Assembly: GCA_046756405.1 (NCBI GenBank)
Contig: JBHHWH010000076.1
Coordinates: 1-11,304, forward strand
From: JBHHWH01 sp046756405
GTDB lineage: Bacteria > Actinomycetota > Acidimicrobiia > Spongiisociales > ZC4RG35
Direction of reading: 5' to 3'
DNA length: 11,304 nucleotides
Both the position numbers and the translations under genes were made by a program. The notes beneath the pieces were generated by a model. The model ran no database searches. It was not told the DNA's origin and saw only the letters and a program-made list of their open reading frames with translations. This document shows, one piece after another, positions 1 through 7,529 of this stretch. Each line of letters opens with the position of its first letter. The first letter of the stretch is position 1.

Positions 1-3
1 GTA

Positions 4-22
4 CACCGACCGTGCCCTCCTT
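4..22 (-). promoter_or_regulatory. Possible ribosome binding site and GTG start of a gene leaving the window
   Basis: On the minus strand, just after the stop codon of the small ORF at 28-150, there is a perfect AAGGAGG (16-22). It is followed nine bases later by GTG (4-6) and one more codon (TAC) before the window ends. This is what the start of another minus-strand gene would look like, and it would make the 40-residue ORF the first gene of a short operon. Only two codons are visible, so the reading is an inference. Confidence 0.3.
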
Positions 23-27
23 CTCCG

Positions 28-150
28 TTACCGGTTGCGCCTCGAGAGCGCGAGAATCAACAGCGCCACGAACACCGCCAGGAGAAGCAAACCCGCAAGA
101 GCGGAGCCGATCGTCCAGGGCTCATAGGTTCTGACGGCGAAAACGCCCAT
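28..150 (-). CDS. Possible small single-pass membrane protein (40 aa)
   Basis: The ORF starts with ATG at 150 and gives about 40 residues. A short polar N-terminus (MGVFAVRTYEPW) is followed by one long hydrophobic stretch at residues 13-34, rich in Leu, Ala, Val and Ile, and a basic tail ending SRRNR. This is the pattern of a small one-pass inner-membrane protein. The reading frame is open further upstream to 339, but that part is antisense to the zinc-ribbon gene and has no hydrophobic or domain logic, so the short start is preferred. No clear Shine-Dalgarno sequence precedes it. A TATTGT hexamer (160-165, minus) lies about ten bases before the ATG and could drive a short-leader or leaderless transcript. 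It is divergent from the gene at 182 and may be followed by another gene whose start lies at 4-6. I do not recognise a family. It could also be a chance ORF. Confidence 0.4.
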   Translation of the reverse strand: MGVFAVRTYEPWTIGSALAGLLLLAVFVALLILALSRRNR

Positions 151-172
151 TCCCGTGGCACAATACCGCCGA

Positions 173-184
173 AGGAGGGACGTG
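173..184 (+). promoter_or_regulatory. Ribosome binding site deciding the GTG start at 182
   Basis: AGGAGG lies at 173-178, three bases before GTG at 182-184. The spacing is short but the match is perfect. The alternative in-frame GTG at 155 has no Shine-Dalgarno sequence and would nearly abut the divergent ATG at 150. The start at 182 also places the first zinc-ribbon cysteine at residue 6, as is usual for such proteins. Confidence 0.6.
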
Positions 185-1138
185 GACTCCCAGACATGTA
201 GACAATGCGGTGCCGAGGTTGCTGCCGACGAGCAGTTCTGCCCGGAGTGCGGCACGTTCATCGACCCCATGGCGGCCCCAGGCCCTGCACCGGCCGCCCC
301 TCCCCCTGGGAACGTCATCAGCGTCACCTCGGACGGCAACTACGAGGAGTTCTCCCTCGAACCCCAGCCGCAAGGGGCATCCGCGGAGGATTTGGCCGAC
401 GGGGGTCGACCCTGCCCCTCCTGTGGAGCGGTGAACCCGATCGCCAACCGGCACTGTCAGGAATGTGGAGCCCGTCTCAACCAGGAGCCTCTGCCCACGG
501 CGCCCCGCCCTGCCGTCCAGGCCACTGCGGGGGTGCGCGCCGCCCTGGCGATCAGCGGGCTGCTGTTCATCGTCGTTGTAGTTGCCTTGCTCTTCAACGC
601 CTTCGGTGACAACGAGGAGGTCGCCGCCTCCACCACAGCGGTGGCCCCCACCACGGCGCCGGAGGTGCTCGAAAACGAAGCCATCGCGATCCTGAAGGCA
701 GAGTGCACGCCCCCCGGGTTGGGCTCGTTCGCCTGTTCGAACCTCTTCTCGGGTAGTTCGGCCGAATATCAGATCAGGTGGGAGGAGCTAGCCGAGGGCG
801 ACACCGTCAAGATCAAACTGTTCTTCAGCCAGCCAATGGTCGTCACCCAGATCCTGTGGAAGAACATCGAGGATCCCGTCCGGTTCGCCCAGAACTATCG
901 AGCTCGGGGACTTCGGATCGACGCCCAGGGATCACTGACAGAAGTGCCCTTCGAACTCGAGGACATCCCGGGAACCCAGGCCATCGACTACGCCGCAGTG
1001 AACGCCAACTGGATAGAGATCACCATCCAGAGCGCTTTCCAGGCCGAAGTGGTCAACAACCAGGTCTTCCGGGAGCTGGCCATCGATGAGATCACCGTGA
1101 TCGGCCGACCTGCCATCCCCACCACCGAAGGCGGCTAA
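182..1138 (+). CDS. Zinc-ribbon membrane protein with C-terminal discoidin-like domain
   Basis: The protein has about 318 residues from the GTG at 182. Two zinc-ribbon modules of CxxC-x10-CxxC type sit in the N-terminal half (Cys 6, 9, 20, 23 and Cys 78, 81, 92, 95), separated by a Pro/Ala/Gly-rich linker. One hydrophobic segment at about residues 120-141 should span the membrane, leaving the ribbons in the cytoplasm. A Thr/Ala/Pro linker then leads to an extracytoplasmic domain of about 140 residues with beta-strand character (alternating stretches such as VKIKLFF, VTQILWKN, WIEITIQ and IDEITVIG). This resembles the discoidin-like or 'NADase-type glycan-binding' domains attached to zinc ribbons in actinobacterial proteins, a resemblance judged by eye. 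Cys 175 and 185 could form a disulfide. The function is unknown; binding of cell-surface glycan by the outer domain is inference. It is convergent with the P450 gene, only 14 bases away. Confidence 0.75.
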   Translation: MDSQTCRQCGAEVAADEQFCPECGTFIDPMAAPGPAPAAPPPGNVISVTSDGNYEEFSLEPQPQGASAEDLADGGRPCPSCGAVNPIANRHCQECGARLNQEPLPTAPRPAVQATAGVRAALAISGLLFIVVVVALLFNAFGDNEEVAASTTAVAPTTAPEVLENEAIAILKAECTPPGLGSFACSNLFSGSSAEYQIRWEELAEGDTVKIKLFFSQPMVVTQILWKNIEDPVRFAQNYRARGLRIDAQGSLTEVPFELEDIPGTQAIDYAAVNANWIEITIQSAFQAEVVNNQVFRELAIDEITVIGRPAIPTTEGG

Positions 1139-1152
1139 GCTCCAGTACCTCC

Positions 1153-2370
1153 TCAGGCGGCGGTGACGCCAACTTCGAGACGCTGAACCCCCCGAAAGAT
1201 GAGGCTTTCGATGCGGTGGTCGGCTCTATGTAGCTCCAGTCCACCAACCCTGGCGGCAAACCTGCCCAGAGCAGCTTCGAGCTCCACCCGGGCCAGGGGG
1301 GCGCCGACACAATGATGGACTCCGGCCCCGAAGGAGATATGGGGGTTGGGGTCCCGGGCAAGGTCCAATACCTCGGGGTCGTCGAACACACTCTCGTCGT
1401 GGTTGGCAGCTCCGAAGAGCAGGCCGACCTTGGTGCCCTTGCGGAGAGGCAGGCCACCGACCTCGGTGTCCTCCAGAACCCAGCGCTCGAACATCTGGAG
1501 GGGCGAGTCGAAACGGAGCAGCTCTTCTACCGCGGTGGCGAGATCGGCCTCTGTACGGAGGAAGCGGTAGGAGTCAGGGCTCCGGGCCAGAGCCAGTAGG
1601 GCGTTTCCGATGGCGTGCACCGTGGCTTCATGCCCGGCGTTGAGGGTCAGAATCGCCGTCGCCACCACCTCGTCGTCGCTGAGGGTCTCCCCGTACTCCT
1701 CCACATCGAGCATCGCCGACAGCAGATCGTCCCCCGGTGAACGGCGCCGCTCCTCGACGAGACCTTCGAGATAGGCGACGAAGTCCTTGGTCGCCTGCTC
1801 GGCGGCAGCGCCCTCCTCTTCGATCACCCTCTCGTCGAATACCTTGACGATGGCGTGGCTCCACTCGAGGAGACGGGGATGATCCTCGGCCGGTACGCCC
1901 ATCAGTTCAGCGATCATCGACACCGGGATGGGAGTAGCGAACTCTTCGATGGCTTCCATCTCCCCACGATCCAAGGCCCGGTCGAGGATGGAGTCGGCGA
2001 CCTGTTCCATGCGGGGACGGAAGGCCTCCGACGACCGCCGGGTGAAGGCCTTGGACACCAGACGTCGGAGCCGGGTGTGTCGGGGGGGTTCCAGGTCGAT
2101 GAAGGACTCCCGGATGTACGCCGTCCAGGTGGGCCACTGCGGCGGGTAGATGCGGCGATACAGCTCCGGGTCCACCGCGTCGACGCCCATCCTGTGGCGG
2201 AAGTCGCGACCGAATCGCTGACGGTCCTTTAGGACTTGTGACACCAGGGCGTGCGACGCCACGAACACCAACCCCCAGGTTTCGTCGTAGAAGACCGGCG
2301 ACTCCCGACGGAGGCGGGCGTACACGGGATATGGGTTGTCTAGAAACTCGGGGTCGTAGGCGTCGAACAT
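1153..2370 (-). CDS. Cytochrome P450
   Basis: This is a soluble bacterial P450 of about 405 residues, the usual length. It should use electrons from a ferredoxin and reductase (not encoded here) to oxidise an unknown small molecule with O2. The N-terminus (MFDAYDPEFLDNPYPVY) is typical of the class. The C-helix region contains HTRLRRLVSKAF. The K-helix ExxR motif is E283-L-L-R286, and the heme-binding loop FGAGVHHCVG ends with the cysteine ligand at about residue 354. The I-helix reads NAGHEATVH, with alanine where the classical oxygen-activating threonine (Thr252 of P450cam) normally lies and a threonine one place later. ATG at 2370 was chosen; an in-frame GTG at 2379 adds three residues, and neither has a strong ribosome binding site. 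It starts 26 bases after the stop of the upstream permease on the same strand, so cotranscription with the transporter is likely. The substrate cannot be read from the sequence. Confidence 0.95.
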   Translation of the reverse strand: MFDAYDPEFLDNPYPVYARLRRESPVFYDETWGLVFVASHALVSQVLKDRQRFGRDFRHRMGVDAVDPELYRRIYPPQWPTWTAYIRESFIDLEPPRHTRLRRLVSKAFTRRSSEAFRPRMEQVADSILDRALDRGEMEAIEEFATPIPVSMIAELMGVPAEDHPRLLEWSHAIVKVFDERVIEEEGAAAEQATKDFVAYLEGLVEERRRSPGDDLLSAMLDVEEYGETLSDDEVVATAILTLNAGHEATVHAIGNALLALARSPDSYRFLRTEADLATAVEELLRFDSPLQMFERWVLEDTEVGGLPLRKGTKVGLLFGAANHDESVFDDPEVLDLARDPNPHISFGAGVHHCVGAPLARVELEAALGRFAARVGGLELHRADHRIESLIFRGVQRLEVGVTAA

Positions 2371-2396
2371 GGCTGCCACCGGACTCTAGGGAGGGA

Positions 2397-3659
2397 TCAG
2401 TGAGCCTCGCCCTTGGCGTATCGGGCACCGTCGGCGGCTGGCATCCGAAGCCGCTGGGTGGCCACGGCCAGAACCAGCAGCGTGATCACATAGGGGGTGG
2501 CGTTGATGAGCTGAGGAGGCACCTCCTCTACTAGCAAGTAGATGGCAAGAAAGCCCGCTCCCAGCACCCCCATGATCACCGCCCGACGTGCTTTGTCCTT
2601 GAGCACCGAGACGATGGCGAAGGCGATCAGCGAGATGGCTATCGCCAGCATGAAGGACTGCACCACAGGCCCTCCCCGGAACTGGAGCGAGTCGCCGAAA
2701 CCGAAGACAAGGGCACCGCTGAGCACCCCGGCCGGCATCCAGTTGCCGAAGATGAGAGCACCCAGTCCGATGAAACCCCGACCCGCCGTCATCCCCTCGC
2801 GGTAGATACCCGCCTGGACCAGGACGAGGAACGCACCGCCCAATCCGGCCAGAGCCCCCGAGATGACGACGGCGTAGTACTTCATCCTGAGAACCGGGAC
2901 TCCCAGCGATTCGGCTGCCCAGGGGTCTTCCCCGCAGGATCGCAGGCGCAGCCCCCATGCGGTTCGCCACAGCAGCCAGGCGGTGACAGGCACGGTGACA
3001 AAGGCGATGATGGTCAGATAGTTGATATCCCCCACCAGGCCCCGAAGGATCCCAGCCAAATCTGAAACCAGGAACCAGTCGACTCGCTCGAGGCTCCCGA
3101 GGAGATCAGGGCTCTTCCATCCGAACACGGTCCCACCAGCGAGGAACGGAAGGTTCACGTTGGTCAGGCCCTGCACGGAGGGGCTCTGCACCACGCTGCC
3201 TCCGGTCTCGGGGGTGTAGACGATCGAGGAGAGGAAACGCATCGCCCCCAGCCCCAGGATGTTGATGGCCACACCGGAGACGATGTGGTCCACGTTGAAC
3301 GTCACCGTGGCGATGGCGTGGAGGAGACCGAAAAGCGCACCACCGAGGATGCCAAGAACTACGCCGCGCCACGGACCGTAAGTCCAACTCCCCCAGGCGG
3401 CGAACCAGGTCCCGGCGATCATCATCCCCTCCAAACCGATGTTGACCACCCCGGCCCGCTCCGAGTACAGACCACCGAGGCCGGCGAGGAGGATCGGCAC
3501 GGAAAGTCGGAGAGCGGCGCTGGCGGTGCCGCGAGCGGTCAGCTCCTCGGTCCCGGTCACCGCCTCGGCCACGGTGAGGATCAGCACCGCAACCAGGGCG
3601 ATCAGCGTGTAACGAAGGACCCGGTTCTCCGGGAGCAGCCGATTGGTGAGACCGGTCAA
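2397..3659 (-). CDS. ABC transporter permease, nucleoside/BMP type (second subunit)
   Basis: This integral membrane subunit of 420 residues belongs to the BPD_transp_2 family (NupQ/YufQ, RbsC-like) and pairs with the permease encoded just upstream to form the import channel. About ten hydrophobic segments are visible, the first at residues 16-33. The family hallmark GVVNIGLEGMMIAG lies at about residues 70-83. The cytoplasmic coupling loop GEDPWAAESLGV at about 243-254 should contact the ATPase. The start is TTG at 3659, which overlaps the stop of the preceding permease by 4 nt (TTGA) and is served by a strong AGGAGGT. That gives translational coupling and roughly equal amounts of the two permeases. 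The last third is also hydrophobic and ends in a charged tail. Nucleosides are the likeliest cargo by family, but BMP-type systems also carry other small molecules. Confidence 0.92.
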   Translation of the reverse strand: MTGLTNRLLPENRVLRYTLIALVAVLILTVAEAVTGTEELTARGTASAALRLSVPILLAGLGGLYSERAGVVNIGLEGMMIAGTWFAAWGSWTYGPWRGVVLGILGGALFGLLHAIATVTFNVDHIVSGVAINILGLGAMRFLSSIVYTPETGGSVVQSPSVQGLTNVNLPFLAGGTVFGWKSPDLLGSLERVDWFLVSDLAGILRGLVGDINYLTIIAFVTVPVTAWLLWRTAWGLRLRSCGEDPWAAESLGVPVLRMKYYAVVISGALAGLGGAFLVLVQAGIYREGMTAGRGFIGLGALIFGNWMPAGVLSGALVFGFGDSLQFRGGPVVQSFMLAIAISLIAFAIVSVLKDKARRAVIMGVLGAGFLAIYLLVEEVPPQLINATPYVITLLVLAVATQRLRMPAADGARYAKGEAH

Positions 3660-4771
3660 GCCGCCACCTCCTGGAGTTCGGTTTCTTCGGCGGCTCTCGC
3701 CGCCGCCGCCACGGTGCGCCGCTGGACATAGCGAGCGATCACCTCATAGACGATCACCACGGTCAGCACCACGACACCCTGGATGATGGTGACTATCTCC
3801 CTGGGAACACCACTGAAGTCGAGGATGAGGGCAGAGCGTTCCATGAACCCGAAAAGGAGCGCGCCGAAGGCCATGCCCACCGGATGGTTCCGTCCCAACA
3901 GGGCAACCGCGATCCCGTTGAACCCGAACAGACGGGGGAAGTCCTGGACGTACTGATGGTGAAACCCGAGCAGGTCCGACATCCCGACCAGCCCCGCCAG
4001 GCCTCCTGAGATGATCATCGTGTTGACGACCATGCGGTTGGCGTTCACGCCGCTGGCGTAGGCCGCCGGAGGGTTGATCCCCGCAGCCCTCAGGTCGTAC
4101 CCGAAACGGCTTCGGGTCACCAGGTAGTGGTAGAAGATGCCCAGTAGGATGGCAATCACCAGGAACCCCCGGAGCTGGGATCCGGCTCGAGGCTCCACCC
4201 CGAACAGCTCGATGATCGGATTGAGAGAGGGAATCCAGCCGCTCTCCGGTATCAGGTCGGTGGCCGTGGTCAGTCCCGAAGTCTCCGCTTTGAAGTATTC
4301 GAGGAACAGATAGGCACTGACGCTGAAAGCGACAAAGTTGAGCATGATTGTCGAGATGACCTCGTGGACCCCCCGCTTGACCTTGAGCCATCCGGCGAAG
4401 CCGTTCCAAGCCGCCCCCACGATCACACCGACCAAGAGGATGGCGAACACGTGGAGTACGGGAGGGAGGACGAAGAGGGCACCGACGTAGGCGGCTATGA
4501 GCGCAGCCAGGAGGTAGGCCCCCTCCACTCCGATGTTGAACAATCCCATCTTGAAGCCCACCGCCACCGCCAGGGCAGAGACGAACAGCGGGATGGCCCG
4601 GTTGGTCATCGAGATCAGGGATTCGACGCTGGTGCCGAACTTCCACATCTCGGCGTAGGCGTCGAGGGGGTTGATGTCCACCAGGAGGAGGGCGAAGGCC
4701 GCTATGCCGAAGGCGATGACGAGAGCCACGGCCGGAGCAACAACCGAAGTGAGGAACCGGCCCCCTCTCAT
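3656..4771 (-). CDS. ABC transporter permease, nucleoside/BMP type (first subunit)
   Basis: This multi-pass membrane subunit of about 371 residues belongs to the BPD_transp_2 family and resembles NupP/YufP. It begins with a basic residue cluster and a long hydrophobic segment (residues 8-31). The family signature GLFNIGVEGAYLLAA lies at about 76-90, TIMLNFVA at 141-148, and the ATPase-coupling loop GINPPAAYASGVN at 231-243. It ends in an Ala/Glu-rich tail. The frame stays open upstream to 4966, but the ATG at 4771 overlaps the ATPase stop by 4 nt (ATGA) and has AGGGAGG (4776-4782) four bases before it. The extra upstream residues would be antiparallel nonsense, rich in Arg and Pro, so the ATG at 4771 is chosen. 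It forms the translocation path with the permease that follows it. Confidence 0.93.
   Translation of the reverse strand: MRGGRFLTSVVAPAVALVIAFGIAAFALLLVDINPLDAYAEMWKFGTSVESLISMTNRAIPLFVSALAVAVGFKMGLFNIGVEGAYLLAALIAAYVGALFVLPPVLHVFAILLVGVIVGAAWNGFAGWLKVKRGVHEVISTIMLNFVAFSVSAYLFLEYFKAETSGLTTATDLIPESGWIPSLNPIIELFGVEPRAGSQLRGFLVIAILLGIFYHYLVTRSRFGYDLRAAGINPPAAYASGVNANRMVVNTMIISGGLAGLVGMSDLLGFHHQYVQDFPRLFGFNGIAVALLGRNHPVGMAFGALLFGFMERSALILDFSGVPREIVTIIQGVVVLTVVIVYEVIARYVQRRTVAAAARAAEETELQEVAA
3657..3672 (-). promoter_or_regulatory. Ribosome binding site supporting a TTG start
   Basis: AGGAGGT on the minus strand at 3666-3672 stands six bases before TTG (3657-3659). The match is perfect and the spacing good, which makes this rare start codon credible. 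The site lies inside the last codons of the upstream permease gene, so translation of the two genes is coupled. Confidence 0.8.
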
Positions 4772-6291
4772 GATGCCTCCCTGCGGGCACCGGTCATGTA
4801 GGAGCCCAACAGCTCGGGGGTGACCTCGTGCGGGTCGAGCTTGGCCACCAGACGCCCTTCGAAGAGCACATGAATGGTGTCGGAGAGGCCGATCAGCTCT
4901 TCGAGGTCGGCGGAGATGAGGAGGATCCCCGTCCCCGCGGCCCTTGCCTTCTTCAGCTCCTCCCACACCGCCGCCTGGGCGCCCACGTCGATGCCCCTGG
5001 TGGGCTGGGCAGCGATCAGAACCACCGGCTCGGCCATGATCTCCCTGCCCACCACCAGCTTCTGCTGGTTGCCCCCGGAAAGGGCAGTGGCAGGAACGTC
5101 GACGCTGGGCGTCTTTACCGCGAAGCGGCGGACGATCTCCACCGTCCTCTGTCTGGCTCCGCGGCGGTCGATCCAGATTCCCTTGGCAAAGGGAGGCTCG
5201 TACTGATGGCCGAGAGCGGCGTTCTCCCAGAGCGGTGACGGGAGGAGTAGTCCTTGACGCTGCCGGTCCTCAGGAATCAAACCCAGGCCCTCTGCCCTCC
5301 GCTCCCTTGTCTCCATCCCCAGTAGCTCCCGATCCTTGAGCCTGATGCTGCCCGAGGCATTCGGCTCCAGACCCAGCAGGGAGTCGACCAGGGGTGCCTG
5401 ACCGTTTCCCTCCACCCCGGCTATCCCCACTATCTCACCGCTGCGCACCACGAAGTTGATGTCAACGAGAATCTTCCGGCCTTCCTCCGATACGAGCGAC
5501 AGCCCCTCGGCCTCGAGCAGTACCTCATCCTGTACGGTGGACTCCCGTGTCTCCGGCGTGGGCAGCTCCGACCCGATCATCATCTCGGCGAGCTGTCGAG
5601 CATCCACCTGTTGCGGGGTAGTCGTTCCTACGGTCCTTCCCGCTCGCATCACCGTGATCCGGTCGGCGATGGACAGCACTTCATCCAGCTTGTGGGAAAT
5701 GAAAATCACCGTGACCCCCTTGGCTTTGAGGTCTCGGATGGAGTCGAACAGCTCCTCCACCTCCTGAGGGACCAGCACCGCGGTGGGCTCATCGAGGATC
5801 AGGATCTGGGCGCCGCGATAGAGGACTTTGAGAATCTCCACCCGCTGACGCTCCCCCACCGAAAGAGTCTCCACCTTGCGGGAGGGGTCGATGCTGAGAC
5901 CGTAGGTCTCTCCCAGCTCCACCAGGCGTTCCTTGGCGCCCGAGAAATCTATCTCCACCCCTCGCCTGGGCTCTGAGCCGAGGATCACGTTCTCCAACAC
6001 GGTGAGGTTGTCGGCCAGCATGAAGTGCTGGTGAACCATGCCGATTCCAGCCTCTATGGCATCCCGAGGAGATCGGAAATGGACCCGCTGGCCGTCGACC
6101 TCGATGGTCCCCTCGTCAGGCTGGACCATGCCGTAGATGATCTTCATCAGAGTCGACTTGCCCGCCCCGTTCTCCCCTACTACCGCATGGACCTCGCCGC
6201 GGATCACCTCCAATTCCACGTTGCGGTTAGCGACCACGCCCGGGTAGTGCTTGGTGATGCCGGTTAGATGTATCGCGGGTGCCTGGGCCAT
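4768..6291 (-). CDS. ABC transporter ATPase with two nucleotide-binding domains (nucleoside/sugar type)
   Basis: This cytoplasmic ATPase of 507 residues holds two fused ABC domains, as in RbsA/MglA and NupO/YufO, and powers the two permeases encoded directly after it. Domain 1 has Walker A GENGAGKST (39-47), Q-loop Gln88, signature LSVGERQRVE (143-152), Walker B ILILDEPT (163-170) and switch His200. Domain 2 is degenerate in the way usual for the family. GVEGNGQ (292-298) lacks the Walker A lysine, and LIAAQPTRGID (425-435) replaces the Walker B acidic residues, while the signature LSGGNQQK (404-411) is intact. One active and one structural ATP site are therefore expected. The ATG at 6291 has only a poor ribosome binding site (GGACTGAG) and follows a strong hairpin, both consistent with modest expression compared with the binding protein upstream. 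Its stop overlaps the next start by 4 nt. Confidence 0.95.
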   Translation of the reverse strand: MAQAPAIHLTGITKHYPGVVANRNVELEVIRGEVHAVVGENGAGKSTLMKIIYGMVQPDEGTIEVDGQRVHFRSPRDAIEAGIGMVHQHFMLADNLTVLENVILGSEPRRGVEIDFSGAKERLVELGETYGLSIDPSRKVETLSVGERQRVEILKVLYRGAQILILDEPTAVLVPQEVEELFDSIRDLKAKGVTVIFISHKLDEVLSIADRITVMRAGRTVGTTTPQQVDARQLAEMMIGSELPTPETRESTVQDEVLLEAEGLSLVSEEGRKILVDINFVVRSGEIVGIAGVEGNGQAPLVDSLLGLEPNASGSIRLKDRELLGMETRERRAEGLGLIPEDRQRQGLLLPSPLWENAALGHQYEPPFAKGIWIDRRGARQRTVEIVRRFAVKTPSVDVPATALSGGNQQKLVVGREIMAEPVVLIAAQPTRGIDVGAQAAVWEELKKARAAGTGILLISADLEELIGLSDTIHVLFEGRLVAKLDPHEVTPELLGSYMTGARREAS

Positions 6292-6300
6292 CTCAGTCCA

Positions 6301-6338
6301 TATAAAACGCCGGGCCCAGGGAGTCCCTGAGCCCGGCG
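6301..6338 (-). terminator. Intrinsic terminator / attenuator after the binding-protein gene
   Basis: Read on the minus strand, arms 6338-6325 and 6321-6308 form a 14-bp stem with a 3-nt loop, followed at once by TTTTATA (6307-6301). The only imperfect pair (6330/6316) is G-U in the minus-strand RNA but A-C in the plus-strand RNA, so the structure is built for minus-strand transcription. It lies 24 bases after the stop of the lipoprotein gene and 17 bases before the ATPase ATG. It should end most transcripts after the binding-protein gene and let a fraction read through into the transporter genes. Confidence 0.85.
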
Positions 6339-6362
6339 CAAACTAGCAGCCTCAACGGCTCT

Positions 6363-7529
6363 TTAACCGAGAGCGTCCGGCACTTCGATCTCCCCGGAGA
6401 TGATCTTGGCCTTGATGTCCTCGAGCTGGTCGACGATGTCGTCGACGAACCCGCCGGTAGTGGAGTAGCCCACCCCCTCAGCGGCAAGGTCGAAGACGAC
6501 CGGTCCGGAGGTGAACTCACCCATCAGGAAGTCCTCGATGGTGTTCCCCACAGCCACGTCGACCCGCTTCAGCATCGACGTCAGGATGTGCTCCTGGAGA
6601 GCGGGGTCACCCACGGTGTTGTACTGGTCGGCATCCACACCGATGGCCCACAGGAACTGATCGTCGGTCGAGGCCTCGGCGGCCGCCTGGAACAGACCCA
6701 GGCCGGAGCCACCGGCGGCGTGGTAGACCACGTCGGCGCCCTGGGCGTACATGGCCAGGGCGGACTCCTTGCCCTTCACTGGGTCACCGAACCCGCTGAA
6801 GTCCGGCGGCTGGGTGAGGTAGTCCACGAGAATCTCGACGTCGGGGTTGATGTAACGAGCCCCGGCCTCGAATCCAGCCTGGAACTTCTCGATCAGGCCG
6901 ATCTGGACTCCACCAATGAACCCGATCTTGTTCGTCTGCGACTTGAGGGCCGCGGCGGCGCCCACCAGGAACGAGCCCTCATGCTCGGCGAAGAGCATGC
7001 AGCGGACGTTGGGCATGTCCACCGTGGCGAAGGAGTCGTCCTGCGGGCAGGAGTCGGTGATGGCGAACATCACCTCAGGGAACTCGGTACCCACTCTCCA
7101 CACGTTCTGAGCGAAGGCAAATCCGTTGGCGATGATCAGGCTGTGTCCGGTCTCGGCGAGGAGGCGAAGGTTCTCCTCCCGGTTCTCACCTCCGGCGTCG
7201 GGGGCCAGCTCCTGGCCGTCGTAGCCGTACTTGACTTTGCCTTCGTCCCAGGCCTTGGCGGCCAGGTCGTTGAAGGACAGGTCACCGCGTCCACCCACGT
7301 CGAAGGCCATACCGACGAGAACACCCTCTCCGATCATGGTCTCGGCAGCCTCGGTGGTGGTGGTCTCGTCATGGTCGTCGCCGTGGTCATCGGCGTGCGT
7401 TGTCGCCGGGGCCTCCGTGGCTGGGGGAGCCTGGGTGGGCTCGGGTTCCTCGGTCGCGGCCGGGCTGCAAGCAGCAGCCACCACCGCCAGACCGACGAGA
7501 ACCGCGAAGTACCGCAGATTGCGTTTCAC
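6363..7529 (-). CDS. BMP-family (PnrA/Med-like) substrate-binding lipoprotein
   Basis: This is the extracytoplasmic solute-binding protein of the importer encoded downstream, about 388 residues long. GTG at 7529 is chosen because it gives a proper signal peptide (MKRNLRY, then a hydrophobic run) ending in the lipobox AAAC with Cys21 as the lipidated residue. It is preceded by GGAGGAG (7538-7544) at 8 nt. The frame is open to 7694, but that adds an unlikely leader. Residues 22-66 form a Pro/Thr/Glu-rich tether with a His/Asp cluster (HADDHGDDHDE, 45-55). The BMP domain opens with GMAFDVGGRGDLSFND (73-88), the family hallmark, and continues with IGFIGGV (202-208), ADVVYHAAGGSGLG (265-278) and WAIGVDADQY (294-303). 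Cys161 and Cys177 could pair. Purine nucleosides are the best-known ligands of the family; the ligand here is inferred. The gene lies 103 bases after clpC on the same strand. Confidence 0.93.
   Translation of the reverse strand: MKRNLRYFAVLVGLAVVAAACSPAATEEPEPTQAPPATEAPATTHADDHGDDHDETTTTEAAETMIGEGVLVGMAFDVGGRGDLSFNDLAAKAWDEGKVKYGYDGQELAPDAGGENREENLRLLAETGHSLIIANGFAFAQNVWRVGTEFPEVMFAITDSCPQDDSFATVDMPNVRCMLFAEHEGSFLVGAAAALKSQTNKIGFIGGVQIGLIEKFQAGFEAGARYINPDVEILVDYLTQPPDFSGFGDPVKGKESALAMYAQGADVVYHAAGGSGLGLFQAAAEASTDDQFLWAIGVDADQYNTVGDPALQEHILTSMLKRVDVAVGNTIEDFLMGEFTSGPVVFDLAAEGVGYSTTGGFVDDIVDQLEDIKAKIISGEIEVPDALG

Noticed and set aside
1139..1152. Bidirectional terminator between the convergent zinc-ribbon and P450 genes
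   Set aside because: The gap is only 14 bases and I see no inverted repeat with a T-run there.
4772..4966. N-terminal extension of the first permease by 65 residues
   Set aside because: It overlaps the end of the ATPase gene, reads as Arg/Pro-rich nonsense, and the ATG at 4771 has a good ribosome binding site and the same 4-nt overlap seen at the next junction.
5038..5420. Degenerate Walker motifs in the second ATPase domain as a sign of a damaged gene
   Set aside because: Loss of the Walker A lysine and Walker B acids in the second domain is normal for nucleoside-type double-NBD ATPases; the rest of the protein is intact.
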